Assembly: GCA_030765065.1 (NCBI GenBank)
Contig: CM060986.1
Coordinates: forward strand, 78,671,573-78,735,572
Origin: Deroplatys truncata
Lineage: Eukaryota > Arthropoda > Insecta > Mantodea > Mantidae
Direction: 5' to 3'
DNA length: 64,000 nt
Position numbers and translations under genes: made by a program. Position 1 is the first letter of the stretch; each line of letters begins with the position of its first letter. Of the stretch, positions 34,161-45,784 are shown one piece after another. The notes beneath the pieces were generated by a model. That model made no database searches. It worked only from the letters and a program-made list of their open reading frames with translations, and was not told the DNA's origin.

Positions 34161-34585
34161 CTGCAACAAAAATAAAAACATGTTTGTTGTAATTACAACA
34201 TCTGTAGTACATTTAACTAGCTAGTAAATAAAAGTTAGGGTTATGCAGTTTAATTTCATTTCTTTCAGATGCAAGTCTACCAAGCCCAAAAAAATATCAT
34301 AATACACATATTATGGAAAAAAGACTTTAAACAGAACTGTCTTCACTCTCACTGTCAACAGGTTTTAAGAAAGACGCTGTTTCACTGAAAGTAGGACACA
34401 GAAAAGGCTGCCAACATATTCAAAAACTGTAACATAAAACTAATACCAAAAACAATTTAAGTATTACAACACTGATCAAATCAACTAATTAACACAGATA
34501 CCCTCCCAACAAATAGTCAGGCATCTAAATAAACTGATGTGTTTCATTAACTTGACTTATCTACCAACTATCTTTATTTTATGTA

Positions 34586-34735
34586 GTTACTACAAGTTAT
34601 TCTTACAAACTCCTACTTTTCTATCTACTTCTCGTTAATTGATAAACATTTGCAGAAATAGTTTCATTTTACATTTTATTGTAGGTAGAGAAAACTGAAG
34701 TGATAGTCAAATGTTTAAAAGTGAGTGAAGAGCAT
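34586..34735 (+). repeat. Fragment of the 0.85 kb dispersed repeat
   Basis: Reads TACAAGTTATTCTTACAAAC and onward through ATAGTTTCATT...AGATAGTCAAATGTTTAAA-like text shared with the copies at 36.3 and 36.5 kb; only the left part of the unit is present. Confidence 0.55.
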
Positions 34736-34976
34736 CGGAACAAAATGCACTAAGTCCACCCACAGACGAAATGCTTTTTGATATAGATTTCCCCTATTTC
34801 GACAGTGCTGAATTGATCTGTGCAATCCATTTGTTTCAAACAGTACTCTTTCCTATCTCAAATTAGCTTCGAAATAGAGCATATGGTTTAGAAAGCACTC
34901 AGTCCACTAAGATAAGCAGAACTAAATGCACAGCTTTACAGAAGTGAAATATTGCTTATGCAACACTGTCTACATA

Positions 34977-35023
34977 CATTCTTTGACTGCTGTGTTGATA
35001 CATTCTTTGACTGCTGTGTTGCA
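34977..35023. repeat. Short tandem duplication (24 bp unit)
   Basis: CATTCTTTGACTGCTGTGTT occurs twice in a row, separated by GATA; a two-copy direct repeat. Confidence 0.85.
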
Positions 35024-35214
35024 TTCCATGGAATTAGAAATGCATGTGTTGCTGCCAAACAGTATCAAGTACTGTTTCCTTGGGTCATGGTAGCAATATT
35101 ACATCATGCTAAATGAATGAAGAAAACAAATCTGCTTACTTAAAGGTCTGAGATACGGAACTGTGTCAGCATGGAAAAGGAAATAATTGTTGCAAGAAAC
35201 AATGGAGGTACCAG

Positions 35215-36050
35215 AGGTACCTCTACAGGAAGCCTACACATTTTGAAAATACATAAAAATAATAGACTCAACCCAGCCCCCCACAAACATGTGGTCCTAA
35301 ACAGTTTGACCCATAGATTGGTTTACATACCCTTAACAGGATAAGAATATAAACAAGAATACAAACACATAGTCAAAACAACTATAAACAATGGCCTCAC
35401 CAAATTATCGACAAGAAAATTTCAAAATTCAAGAAACTGAAACATATTAAGGTTACCACAAAGCTCATCCAACAAAAAAACTAAATGATTTTCAAAAAGT
35501 TGACTTTCTGCCTAAGCACATCATCTAGAAATTTCACATTATCTTCTAAAAACACATCTGCCTTGCTTCACAAAATAAATCCTGTTTAGAGAAATTACTC
35601 TGCAACAAATCGAAGGACCAAATACCTCATAACATAAAAGCAAAAATCTATCAAATCCATTGTCCCGAATGTGACCAAATTTACATAGGTAAAACTAAAA
35701 GAAATTTAGAAACCAAATTAAAAGAGAATGTGAGATACATTAAATACAAACAATGGATAAATTTGCAGTTGCCCACCACTTCTGGACATCCGATTACATA
35801 GCACCAAACATAACCCTCCTAAAACCTACAAAATATACAAGAGTTGGATACTTGGGAAAAGATTTTAATCACACAATACAAACACTGTGTTGTAATGAAC
35901 TTTGAATTGCTGCCACCAAATCTACTATGGAAAGTCGCCACTCCACCACTAGCTGTCATCACACACCGGACAACACTACCAGGAACTAGTCAGCCACTTC
36001 TGTTGATGAGAGCAAGTAACTCTCAAAACCAATCCAGACGATAAACATGC
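35215..36050 (+). mobile_element. Penelope-like element fragment 2 (RT thumb to GIY-YIG)
   Basis: LYRKPTH (35222) marks the conserved RKPTHT motif behind the RT core. Shifted frames then read NPAPHKHVVLNSLTHRLVY and EYKHIVKTTINNGLTKL. The GIY-YIG domain follows as KIYQIHCPECDQIYIGKTKR and NLETKLKENVRYIKYKQW (35640-35760), then ELDTWEKILITQYKH (35844-35890). This is the longest of the intron Penelope copies after the 13.7 kb one, and it keeps an intact CxxC and YIGKTKR. Stops interrupt the thumb and the domain end. Confidence 0.82.
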
Positions 36051-36059
36051 AAGTGATGC

Positions 36060-36306
36060 TAAGTATTTCAACTCCGACTCAGTTTTTCTATAACACCAAA
36101 TTTGGAATTTATCCAATATATTATGTAATTACACTGTTCTAGCACACACACTTGCATGCACGTGCACACAAAAACATGTTCTGATCTTTTTCTATAGATA
36201 CTTTTTTGGGATCAGGGGTCCTCAAAACATTATTTCCAGTGAAATCTCTATATAAAATGTTTAGGTGGAATACAGTACTTCCTCTTCTTATTACAGAAAA
36301 TAAAGC
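36060..36306 (+). repeat. 0.85 kb dispersed repeat, right-end fragment
   Basis: Shares CACACACACTTGC..., the CTCAAAACATTATTTCCAGT block, GGTGGAATACAGTACTTCC and a degraded GAAAATAAA end with copy A. It directly follows the Penelope fragment. Confidence 0.65.
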
Positions 36307-36670
36307 TCTGATGCTACATTCTCATGACTTTCTCTATCCACTATCATCAATGTTTATATAGCTTCTACAAACTAATGCTGCAAAAGCTTATTCTTCCATT
36401 TATTTCCAGTTAATTGAGATAAATGCTTGCCCAAATAATTTCACTGCACATTTCGTTATAGGTACAAAGGGGATAGTGACATGTGTTTAAAAATCTTAAT
36501 GCTACATTCACATGACTTTCTCTACCCACTATCGTCTATTCCATAGCTTCTACAAACTAATCTTGGAAAAGCTTAAAGAAAATTCAGATAAATGTTCACA
36601 TAAATAGTTTCATTACACATTTCATTGCGGGTACCAAAAGGATAGAGATAGCCAAATGTTTAAAAAGGGT
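36307..36670 (+). repeat. 0.85 kb dispersed repeat, two tandem left-end fragments
   Basis: ATGCTACATTCTCATGACTT begins at about 36310 and again (ATGCTACATTCACATGACTT) at about 36499. Each continues through TTCTCTA(T/C)CCACTATC, GCTTCTACAAACTAATC/G and TTTCATTACACATTTC. The left part of the unit is therefore duplicated head to tail. Confidence 0.7.
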
Positions 36671-36834
36671 CATTATATTCCAGCCTTGGAATGCCCTGCT
36701 CTTTCCATGACATTACAAGAGACAACTTAAGGTTGGCAGCACAAAAAGTATTAAATGACGAAGTATTGAAAAACTCAAACCAATAACTACAGATATATTG
36801 AATATGGCTGATGCCAAAAAAAAAGTTAACTGAA

Positions 36835-37344
36835 ATGAATTGTATTTTCAGATGATCTAAATTTTTTTATGTAGTAGATTTTTGTCTATGTCTTATGGTT
36901 TACCAGTTATACAAAACTCCTTCCAAATGAAGCAGACTTCATAGGCTATTCTCAGGAAATTCAAATTATAAATTTAATTTGTCAGGTTAATATCTTAAGT
37001 GGTATTTTAATCAAAATCCTAGGAGTCAGTTTTAAGAAAGTTAAAAAAGAAAGAAAGATTTTTGAATATGGAAAGGATATGGGGAATTTTCTTGAAAATT
37101 GTGTTACTTCTTTGGAAGATCCTGAATTTAAATAACAAGCTTGGTTAATTACCCGACATTTCATTTTTGAGTTATGCTGTTCACAAATGTACACACCCAC
37201 AGATCTTTGTCTAAAAATGATATTTGATTCAGGGGTCTCAAAACATGTATTTCCAGTGAAATTGTGGTATCTTTTTTTTGGGGGGGAGGGGTGGAATGCA
37301 GTACTTCCCCTATCTATTATTTATGTGGTAGAGAAAATAAAAAT
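36835..37344 (+). repeat. 0.85 kb dispersed repeat, right two thirds
   Basis: Matches copy A from TAGATTTTTGTCTATGTCTT through GTTATGCTGTTCACA and GGTGGAATGCAGTACTTCCC to TAGTAGAGAAAATAAA-like sequence. Together with the preceding fragments it may be one expanded or rearranged copy. Confidence 0.7.
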
Positions 37345-37354
37345 CTGTTTCATA

Positions 37355-37640
37355 CAGACAGATTAAATATAGCTTGAAATCGGAATAAATGAACATTTCA
37401 GGAATATAAAACTCAAATGGGCCACTGCAGCATATTTCTGGGAAGGACATGAAATAAGAAAAGGGGCCAAATTAATAAAATAGTTTGACAGAACTTGGGG
37501 AAAACTTTTTACACACAAACACAAATGGAATTTAATGAACTTCAATAGATTCATTGAGGAAATGATCACAAAAGATATACATCTGTTACCCAATGGAATT
37601 TATGACAGTCACAGGCGGCTGTTGAAGGAAAAATGCTTTG
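37355..37640 (+). mobile_element. Penelope-like element GIY-YIG C-terminal fragment 3
   Basis: A frame reads FRNIKLKWATAAYFWEGHEI (about 37400-37455), then RKGAKLIK, and TWGKLFTHKHKWNLMNFN (37495-37545). This parallels the IKYKQ...KSAVAYHFW...H.I and the L..WEKI.I.K.K..(L/I)MNFE end of the other copies here. Only the domain C-terminus is present, and it directly follows a copy of the 0.85 kb repeat. Confidence 0.55.
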
Positions 37641-39070
37641 AGACAGGTTCTAAGTAAAACCCTGAGTACCTAGTTCAGATGAGTGTTCAAGTCATTTTCA
37701 ATTTATACATCAACATGTTTAAAAATTGTGAAAGCATAGGAGCTGGTAAACCAAATATTCATTTCAAAGGTCCAGAGGAAAAACACTTTGCAAAAATATT
37801 CAAAAGAAAGAGAGTTTTAAAAGTTTAATTTGGTGTTTTAACCCTCTATAACTGTTTTATGGAGTCTTTTGAAGCACCAGGCACAGGGGTTGTAGTAAGT
37901 GAACCATCAAGTTAGGAACACACTGAGGGATGGTGGTGAGAAAGTAGGAAGCACTTGTGGCCTTGTAGTGCTCTCTGTAAACAAATATGATATATAGGTT
38001 GAAGGTAGTACACCTTCCTTCGAAGGTAGACCAGGATTAAGGAATATTAGAAGGATAAAAACAATGTATGTTTAGCTATTGATAATTAGAAAAGCTAGTA
38101 AACAAGCATTTCAAAAGCTGTACATTTTTAAAGCAATATCCGGTCTTATTAGCATATGACAGAGATCCTCAAAAAATTCTGACCTGTAGTTTGGGGCTGA
38201 GAAGGTTGAAGGTCCATTTTCTTCATTGTTCCTTTCTAATAATGTCGCTTGTTCCTTCAGTTTCATTGAATTGGTTAATATGTTTTAAACATCTCTGAAC
38301 TCTGTTACATCTACGGTTTCACGATTTGTGCTGAAGTGTTCCCTGCCACATTCCGCCACAAATTATGCTAGTTTTGATGTATAAACTCCTCTTTAATTTA
38401 AGCATATTGTGGTGTGTATGTGTGTGTATTGTCACGTCAGACGCATTATTGCATTGGTGGCAATATTGTTGGGGTAATTCTTTAGACTGGGATTTTGAAG
38501 TTCATCTGGAATGGCGACTCGCCATTGTCTAGCTGGCAATCCTGGCTAGCGGTGTAGAGTGGGGGGGAAGTGAGCGTTACTTCTTTGTGTTGTGTGTCAG
38601 CATCACTTTAGGTCGAGTGTTGGGTCTGGAAGGCTGTATGTGAATTGTGTAAATGTAGTCTCGTGTGTGTAGCATCTCTCTTCAATTTCTTCCTTTTTAT
38701 CTCTTGTATGTGATGTAGGGCACCGTGCTTATACTAAATAAACAACAGGTAATGTGATTGTGAAATTCTGTGTATTTTGTGATAACTATCCCACGCCTGC
38801 TCTGGAATGTGTAGTTTAAGCTTCTGGTCCTCTTGCTACCTCTACAGCTATGCCTCCCAATATATATGCTGGGGTAACTAAAATTTAATATCTAGCTGCA
38901 AACCTTTTGGTCTCACCCCAGTATATAATAATATTGCCACAGTTCTCCACTGGTGTATATGCAGAAAATAAATGGAAAAGTCACAATGAAACCAGCTGTT
39001 GGGGAGGGGAGGGGTGTGCTGTCACAGTGTGTAGCAGACGTCACGTACACTCCATGCTGTAACAGGACTG
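37641..39070. other. Intron; possible solo LTR-like stretch at 38.4-38.9 kb
   Basis: From about 38.4 to 38.9 kb the sequence becomes less AT-rich, with TG-rich runs and an AATAAA at 38737. That is reminiscent of an LTR, but I cannot find matching TG...CA ends or a target duplication. The rest shows nothing. Confidence 0.3.
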
Positions 39071-40195
39071 CTCTGTTTACTTAATTTAGTGGTAGGTTCT
39101 ATTTCAGTAGGTCTAACAAAAGCATTGCATATCATATATTCATTTTGTAAGAAATGCGGTTTAAGAATAAATTTTAAAAAATCAAAGATAATGGTATTTA
39201 AAAAGAGCTATAAATTGAAGGAGCAAAAGTGGTATGTGGAAGGGGAAGAGTTGCAAATAGTAAACAAGTTTGATTATTTCTGATTGAGAATAAGTAGTAA
39301 TGGGAGATGGAATATCACAAGATAAGTGCCTTAGCTAAGGAAAGATTAGCAATGACTGTTATAAGAATATGCTTAAAGAAAATACCAGATATTCAAATTA
39401 AATGGTTGGAAAGGGTTTACAAAGCTGTAGTTGAAGTAAAAATGGTCTATGGATCAGAGATTTGGGGAAGTGACAAAGGATGGGAGATGATTGATAAAGT
39501 ACACAGATCGTTCTGTAAATGTATGATAGGTTTATCTATTTCATCACTTAATGGAGCAGCAATGTTGGAGTTGGGAAGAGTAGATAGCAAGGGCATGATA
39601 GTAGAAAGGATACTTAAATATTGGCATAGATTGAAATCATTGGACGAACATAATATCTTGAAACAATGTTTAATAATACAAGAAAAATCCAATGATGGGA
39701 TGAACTGGGCTCAAGGAATAAGGAGAATTTTACAGGAAATAGGAATGGGTAACTTATGGTAGGAGAGAGAGGGGTTAGTTAAAGGTTTCTGGAACAGAGT
39801 AGAAGATATAGAGAAACAAGAATCATTTCAAAGTCTGGAAGGAAAGAAAAGTTTGGAACTATATAGACAATTAAAGCTGGACTAGGGAAGGAGAAGTATG
39901 TGGACATAGGTAATAGGTTAGTGAGAGAAGGGTGGGCCTGGTCTAGATTAAGTGCACATAGGCTAAGGGGAGATAGGAAGGGAGCGAATTTGGATAGATG
40001 TCCTCTTTGTGGAGAGGCAGATAGTGATTTGCATTATATAATTGAATGTGAAGAAACTAAGTTGTGGAGAGATCAGTTTTTACCTAAAGAATGGGGGAAT
40101 GTTAACAAAGAAGTATTAAAAGTTAGGATACTGAAAATACAAAAGGAGAGGATATAAAAAGAACAGGAGAATATATGGGGAGAGTAATAAGAGAA
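39071..40195 (+). mobile_element. LINE ORF2 C-terminal half with zinc knuckle
   Basis: The frames read SISVGLTKALHIIYSFCKKC (39090, behind the RT active site), LRINFKKSKIMVFKK, EGEELQIVNKFDYF (39235-39283), NGRWNITR, then a long open frame (39307-39762) with VYGSEIWGSDKG, KVHRSFCKCMIGLS and NGAAMLELGRVDSKGMI. After a break comes RLVREGWAWSRLSAHRL, DRKGANLDRCPLCGEADSDL and HYIIEC (39900-40060). The end is a C-X2-C-X7-H-X4-C knuckle typical of insect non-LTR elements of this type. The RT palm and endonuclease are missing. It belongs to the same family as 9.2-9.57 kb. Confidence 0.85.
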
Positions 40196-41040
40196 AAATG
40201 GCTTAGAAAAATAAAGCAATATGAATTTGTTATGACCCACCATGCATAAATAACCACAGGGTTAAAATGCATGATGGACCAAAGAAAGAAAAAATAGCAA
40301 CTCAAAGTAATGTATTAAAAATTGTAAGAATTTTGTATAGCATTATGGAAATAACTATATACATACATACTAAAACTCCTCTGCCTGGTAATAACACGTT
40401 TTTGCAATTACGTAAAGCTGGCAATACTATCTGCCTCAGTATATTTACTTTAGTAACCAGCCAACCTTCAATACTGCTTCACCATTCACCACTATCTTAA
40501 CTAGATAGCTAGAAGTAACTTTTGTTGTTTTTGTCACGAATAAACAAGAGAAAGATGATCCTAAAGATTGAAATCATTGTTTCAATCAAAAAATGGATAC
40601 AAAAAAATGTCACTAACAAAAAGAAGAAGAAAATGATGGTTAGAAGTTAATGGAGATTTTGTTTAAGAATGAAAATGAAGGATTTCCATTTGTAAGAGGT
40701 ACAGAGCACTGCAACAGAGTATTATATTGCCATTTCCAGACCTTGATATGACTTGACAAGATGCTGGAACATTCCTATTCTATGCATCAACTAAGGAATA
40801 CATATTTACAGAAGATATACAAGGTTGTGAGGCACAAAAAAATGTACAGCTCAGTTCTGAAAGACTAAATTATGCAACTCAGGGCAGAAGTGAACTAAGA
40901 GATATAACATTTTTTTATATATATATAGATGGAGGGGTACAGATGTCATACTTATAGCACAGCATATAATGAGAAGTTCCATTTTTGGACTGGCTTTTTC
41001 TTTAATCTAAATAAAATCTGCTTTATTTACACAACTATTT
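40196..41040. other. Intron, no feature recognised
   Basis: AT-rich, including a short TA tract near 40915. I see no family similarity. Confidence 0.45.
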
Positions 41041-41049
41041 AAATAAATT

Positions 41050-41535
41050 TAATACTAGAGTTAAATTGGCTTCCCAAACCAAATATAGTGTGAGAAACCA
41101 CATTAACCAATCATTAAGAAAAGCCACTCCTGGCAACAAATTATCAGGAACATATTGCATCATTTGTGAAGATTGCAAAAAAATATATATTAGAAAGGCA
41201 AGAAGGAATTTGGAAAAAAGTTGGAAGGAACACCTGAGAAATATTAAATTCAAACAAACAGTTAAATCAGCCGTAGCTTATCACTTTTGGTTATATAATC
41301 ATAAAATCAGTAATGAAACAAGACTTTTTAAATTAGTCAATAATTATTGGGAACTGATAGTGTGGGAAAATATTTATATTATCAAAAATTCAAACAGAAT
41401 CATCAATTTTGAAATACCCACATCAGATGACATCATATGACTCACGAATTGGAATGCTAGCAGACCAAACAGGGGACCAATCAGCTGAGGACGATGAGGA
41501 CGTCTCTTTGAAACATGTACTTATAGCTGACAAGT
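41050..41535 (+). mobile_element. Penelope-like element GIY-YIG fragment 4
   Basis: A 124-codon open frame (41066-41440) carries almost the whole endonuclease domain: LSGTYCIICEDCKKIYIRKA, RRNLEKSWKEHLRNIKFKQ, KSAVAYHFWLYNHKI and WENIYIIKNSNRIINFEIP. CxxC before the YIG box is kept; YIGKT reads YIRKA, removing the glycine. A tail with GAGGACGTCTCTTTGAAACA, typical of the 3' end of this group, follows. It is the best preserved of the four intron copies. Confidence 0.88.
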
Positions 41536-41760
41536 AAGTGGAGCAAAAGTGTTTTTTAAAGGTTGACTAAGTTTTTAACATTCGATTATCATGTTTCACT
41601 GCTTTAAATGCTTCTTTTTCATTTTATTATAATAATAAAGACTACACTTAGCTGGTATTAGTTCCTAACAATACTGTGTACCTTTAAAAGAAATTGACTG
41701 CATACACAGCAGGAACACATGACTATAAGTCAAGTTTCATCACAAAGGCTGTACAACATA

Positions 41761-43089
41761 CAGGGTCATCAGATGTGGCCATGCTTTTGACGGCACCTGG
41801 ATCACAGTTTCGCGCCGCTTTCCTCCCGACATGTTTTCCTAGCACAGACTGTCTTATGCGTCAAAACAAATAGGATGAACAGACAAGGTCAACTAGAACC
41901 ACTATTATTTCACAAATTACAACATTGAATGTCCCTTACATGCTTACCTTTTCAAAGAAGATGTTGGAAATGTTCTCCCTGTGCTCAAATATAGGCATTG
42001 CAGCGACTAAACAGATTATCATAAACATGTTGCAATTCTTCTTGGGATATGTTGGTTATTCCTTCCCGTATATTATTTTGCAGTTCTTGTAATGTTCAGG
42101 GATTACATTTACACACTTTGTCTTTCAAATTGCCCCACAAGTAAAAATTGCAAGGTCTGTCTGAGGTCTGGGGATCGAGCAGGCCAAATCCCTACACTGA
42201 TCACTTTGTTACCAAAAACATCAGCAATTGCATCCAAAAAAGTGTAAGCTGTATGGGCTGTAACCCCATTTTGTTGAAATACACTGTGTGTTCGCTCTTC
42301 ATTTATTAATTGAGGGGAAAGCTGTTCCAAAATTAAGGTTTTGTAGCACGCAGCACTGTTTGTAAAAAAAAATAAGGTTAATTATTCTAGTTGTATTCAC
42401 AGCACACCAGTTGCCCAGTAGTTATTATTTTGAGAACTTGTCTATTCAAGTGAAACCACGTCTCGTCACTGTGGATTTATGTTGCCGCTACACACGGACT
42501 CCAGAAATCAGGTGCAAAATTATATTCTTCTCTGCAGGTCCCTCTCCTTCTAGGTTTGCACTTCTGTTGTTTTTAAGGCCCTAATTTGAGTAGTTTTGTT
42601 GCTTTTCATGATGTCCCATAGCTGACTCCTGCTTGCTGCGCTGACTTTGAGAGAGACTTTTGTGGCGAACGTTCTAACCGCGCACCGATATTATCAATCT
42701 TTTCCTAAGTTAAAACAGGATTTTTTGGATTTTTTTTCTGGTCTAACACTGATTCTGTACTTTTGAATTTCTTGACTTGTTTATGAACTGTACTTCTGTT
42801 AAGCGGATCAACATCAGGAAAGTGTTCCCAAAATGCTCTACGACACAGATGGAGATTCGTATTTAATAAAGTTGCAACAAATGATAAGTCTTTGTTGTGT
42901 AGTAAAATGGACCATGACTGGACTAACACAGAACTGAAAACCACCAAAGGACGTTATCTACTGCCTTCCTTTGTCAGGAGGTCACGCCATATGTGACACA
43001 ATAGCGCGAACTGGAATCTCAGCAGGCGAGTGGCTCATGCCCGAGACCAGGAGCCAATAAGAGCCTGGCCGCTTAATCTGATGGCACTG
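41761..43089 (-). mobile_element. DUF4817-type DDE transposon with both ends
   Basis: Flanked by TA (41759-41760, 43090-43091). Ends are CAGGGTCATCAGATGTGGCC and (complement) CAGTGCCATCAGATTAAGCG. On the minus strand the N-terminus reads HLCRRAFWEHFPDVDPLNRS and TVHKQVKKFKSTESVLD (42705-42850), the DUF4817 helix-turn-helix. Then follow FQQNGVTAHTAYTFLDAIAD (near 42.27 kb), WPARSPDL, and after one frameshift NFYLWGNLKDKV (near 42.13 kb); the C-terminus has GEHFQHLL near 41.96 kb. The catalytic FQQD reads FQQN and the PCD before FYLWG reads PCN, so two of three acidic residues are lost. Confidence 0.88.
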
Positions 43090-43091
43090 TA

Positions 43092-43441
43092 GTTTTAGGG
43101 TTAAATCAGCTGTATTAAAGTCACTATTTCTATAGATGAACAAAGAAAAATTCTAATGAAATGTATAAATCAAAAGAAAATTCTGTACTAGATTGGATTT
43201 AACCATACCAAATTCTTATGAAACCTTCCTAGTTTACAGATATTAAAATAAGACAACTTAGTGAAGAATATCCGGAAATTTGCAGACATCCACCAAAAGT
43301 AACACTTGCCATTCTCGTATCTCAAAGTTATTTTAAATTCTTTAAACACTGCCATTTTGTTTTCTATAAGATGAGTTAAGAAACTTTTTACATAACAACT
43401 GTATTTAATATCTCACGGTAATTGTAAAATATCAATCTTAC
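43092..43441. other. Intron, no feature recognised
   Basis: Short AT-rich stretch between the DDE element and the 43442 exon. Confidence 0.5.
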
Positions 43442-43604
43442 CTGTGTTTTCATTTTCTCCAGGCAGGTCTATATCTGAATCTGGAGAAGGTGACGGAGCA
43501 TTTATGTCTGGTGACGGAACTGGACTTACATCTCTTAGCTTCGGTTTTAACTCATCCAGTCGTTTTTTTAAATTCTTTACTCTGCTGCCAAAATTCCTAT
43601 AAGC
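43442..43604 (-). CDS. RPRD2: RPRD2-like protein, coiled-coil end exon
   Basis: Acceptor TTTAACAG|GCT at 43604 and donor CAG|GTAAGA at 43442, 163 bases, phase 0 in, one extra base out. It encodes AYRNFGSRVKNLKKRLDELK followed by SPVPSPDINAPSPSPDSDID. Vertebrate RPRD2 has the very similar run AYKTFANRVNNLKKKLDQLK then SPVPSPSMDAPSP at the same place, which is what identifies the gene as RPRD2-like rather than RPRD1. The first 24 residues finish the RPRD coiled coil used for dimerisation; the rest is a Ser-Pro-rich linker, a possible phosphorylation region. Confidence 0.95.
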
Positions 43605-45784
43605 CTGTTAAATACAATAAGAGTTTTACAAATAAATTTCTCTTTTTTATGCAAGTTTATTCAAGGTAAAATGTACAATATTCAGATGCTTTAAAATATT
43701 TTTGCTCCACTTCATTTTCTTCAAATAAGAAAAAACTATTATAATTTATCTTACTATATTCAATAATATTACATTATTATAAACAGTAAGCTGCACTGTA
43801 TATAGTTTTAAGCTTGATAGAGCTCCCACTTTCTTTTTTGGGAAGGTGTGACTCCTTTCTATCATTTATTTGATTTTTCAAGTAGGTGCTTATTAAAATT
43901 CCTGGCACATGACCAAAATGTGGAATACACAGTGTATAATTCAGTTAATGTGCTCTTCAAAGGACTGTAGCCTAACAGGTACTAAGCAGTACAGTAGAAA
44001 CCAATTCACACACAGGTTCATTGAAAGTATATTTTATCTTTTAATAGCTTCAAAACAAAATGTACATAAAATTTGTAATATTTCATTTATAGAAAGAAAA
44101 CATCCCTTGCAATTTTCCACTCTCACTATATTAAAATGAATGAGAAGCCAATAAGGCATTTAATATAGATTACTGCTATAAATAGAAATAGAGCTGCAAC
44201 TTGCACAATCTTCAGGATAAGGGTTGGAAGATAGATTCCCAAGTTTTTGGAAAAATGAATGTTAGTATTCCCATTCTCACTGGGCCATTGGCTATCATTG
44301 ACATCATGATACAGTGGAAAAAGAATGAAACCACTGAGGTCTGATCAATGTTAACATGGTATCTGAAAATACTGTCATGCTGCTGCAGTAAACAATTAGT
44401 GTAACACATATTTAGTCACCAAATCTTAACAAAAGAAAGAATATACAACAATGACACAGAAATAACTGAAAAGTTCCCTCCTCTGTCATTACGCCTAATC
44501 TAAAACTTTCAGAAGACATTCTCCAGATACAAATATCAGTTAAAGTAATCCAGCAGAGAGTGAAATGTGAATACAGACAATACCAAATTTGAAGCCAAGA
44601 GGAGCAGAATGCCAATCATCTGCAAATCTCCGCTCTATTATGTGAGCCAATGAGATTCAATGATACACTAGCAACAAGCTGATGGTACCAATGTACCAGC
44701 ACTGGAGCATTAATGACACCATTGCTGAAATTTGGAACATGAATTATGCCGGTGCTGAGAACTGGAATAAGCTATAAGAGGCCAAAATGTACATTATTAT
44801 AACAGTTACAAAAATAACATGGAGATTTCCTCATCAACAGATACAAAAGTAACAGGGACATATCTACATTAACTGTGTATAAATATACCTACTACAAAAC
44901 CATTCATTACTGCTGGAGCTCATTAGCCAACACCATTAAGTAGCATGTCACAAACATTCTATTATACCACCCAACAAAAATGTCAACTAGGTGCCTTGCA
45001 GCACATAATGTGAATATTCGCATTTCCTTGTAGCTCATCTTCCATCACCTTTTCAATCAAACTCAGCCTGACCAAAACTCTAAAATAAGCTGCATCATGT
45101 GAAGTTTTTTCCATAGAAAATAATTATGCAAAGTAGATTTAAACAGAAACAAAAATATAATTGTATAATATTGTATTGATATAATTAGAGAAACATATGA
45201 GGATTGATCCACCAGTATAATCCAGTCTGTTGAGAGAGCAACAAACATTTCCAAAAACAGATACTTTAACAATTATTGCTACTGGTGAAAGGTAATAGGT
45301 TAATTGTTGCCTGTAATCACAATGCAAAGTAATTATGTATGATAGTTATAACTAGTGTTGAAACTTGATGAAATATCATCTTTTTTCTGAGTCATTACAG
45401 ACAATGTAGAATGCAATATAAACTCATTTCTCTTAAACATGAACTAAAGTAGACCAGTTTTATTTTGCATTTTTTGGGGGTTTTAATATCTATTGGTAGT
45501 ATTTTTTTAGGAAATTTTTTACTTTTTATTGCATTTTTTGCCAGTTTTTGCTTTTAAATAGATTTTTATAAGATATAGACATGCATAGTCATTTTGCAGG
45601 CTGCTTACTGAATTCTGACACATAGTTTCCTTATGGTCCCCTAATCGGTCATCAGATACAGTGTTTACGCCATTATCAATGTAGATAATGATGGTGCTTC
45701 CCAGCATTAAGTACAATACTAGCACCTATTGCTGCAATTGTTGCCACAGTCGGCATTTTATTTCTTACAAGTGAAGCCGTAAAA
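43605..45784. other. Intron, no feature recognised
   Basis: AT-rich. The stretch 45.4-45.6 kb, with TTTTGCATTTTTTGGGGGTT, may be the left end of the hAT element that follows, but I cannot fix an inverted repeat or an 8 bp duplication. Confidence 0.4.

Noticed and set aside
38400..38900. Solo LTR
   Set aside because: Composition and an AATAAA are suggestive, but no TG...CA ends, target duplication or second copy could be found in the window.
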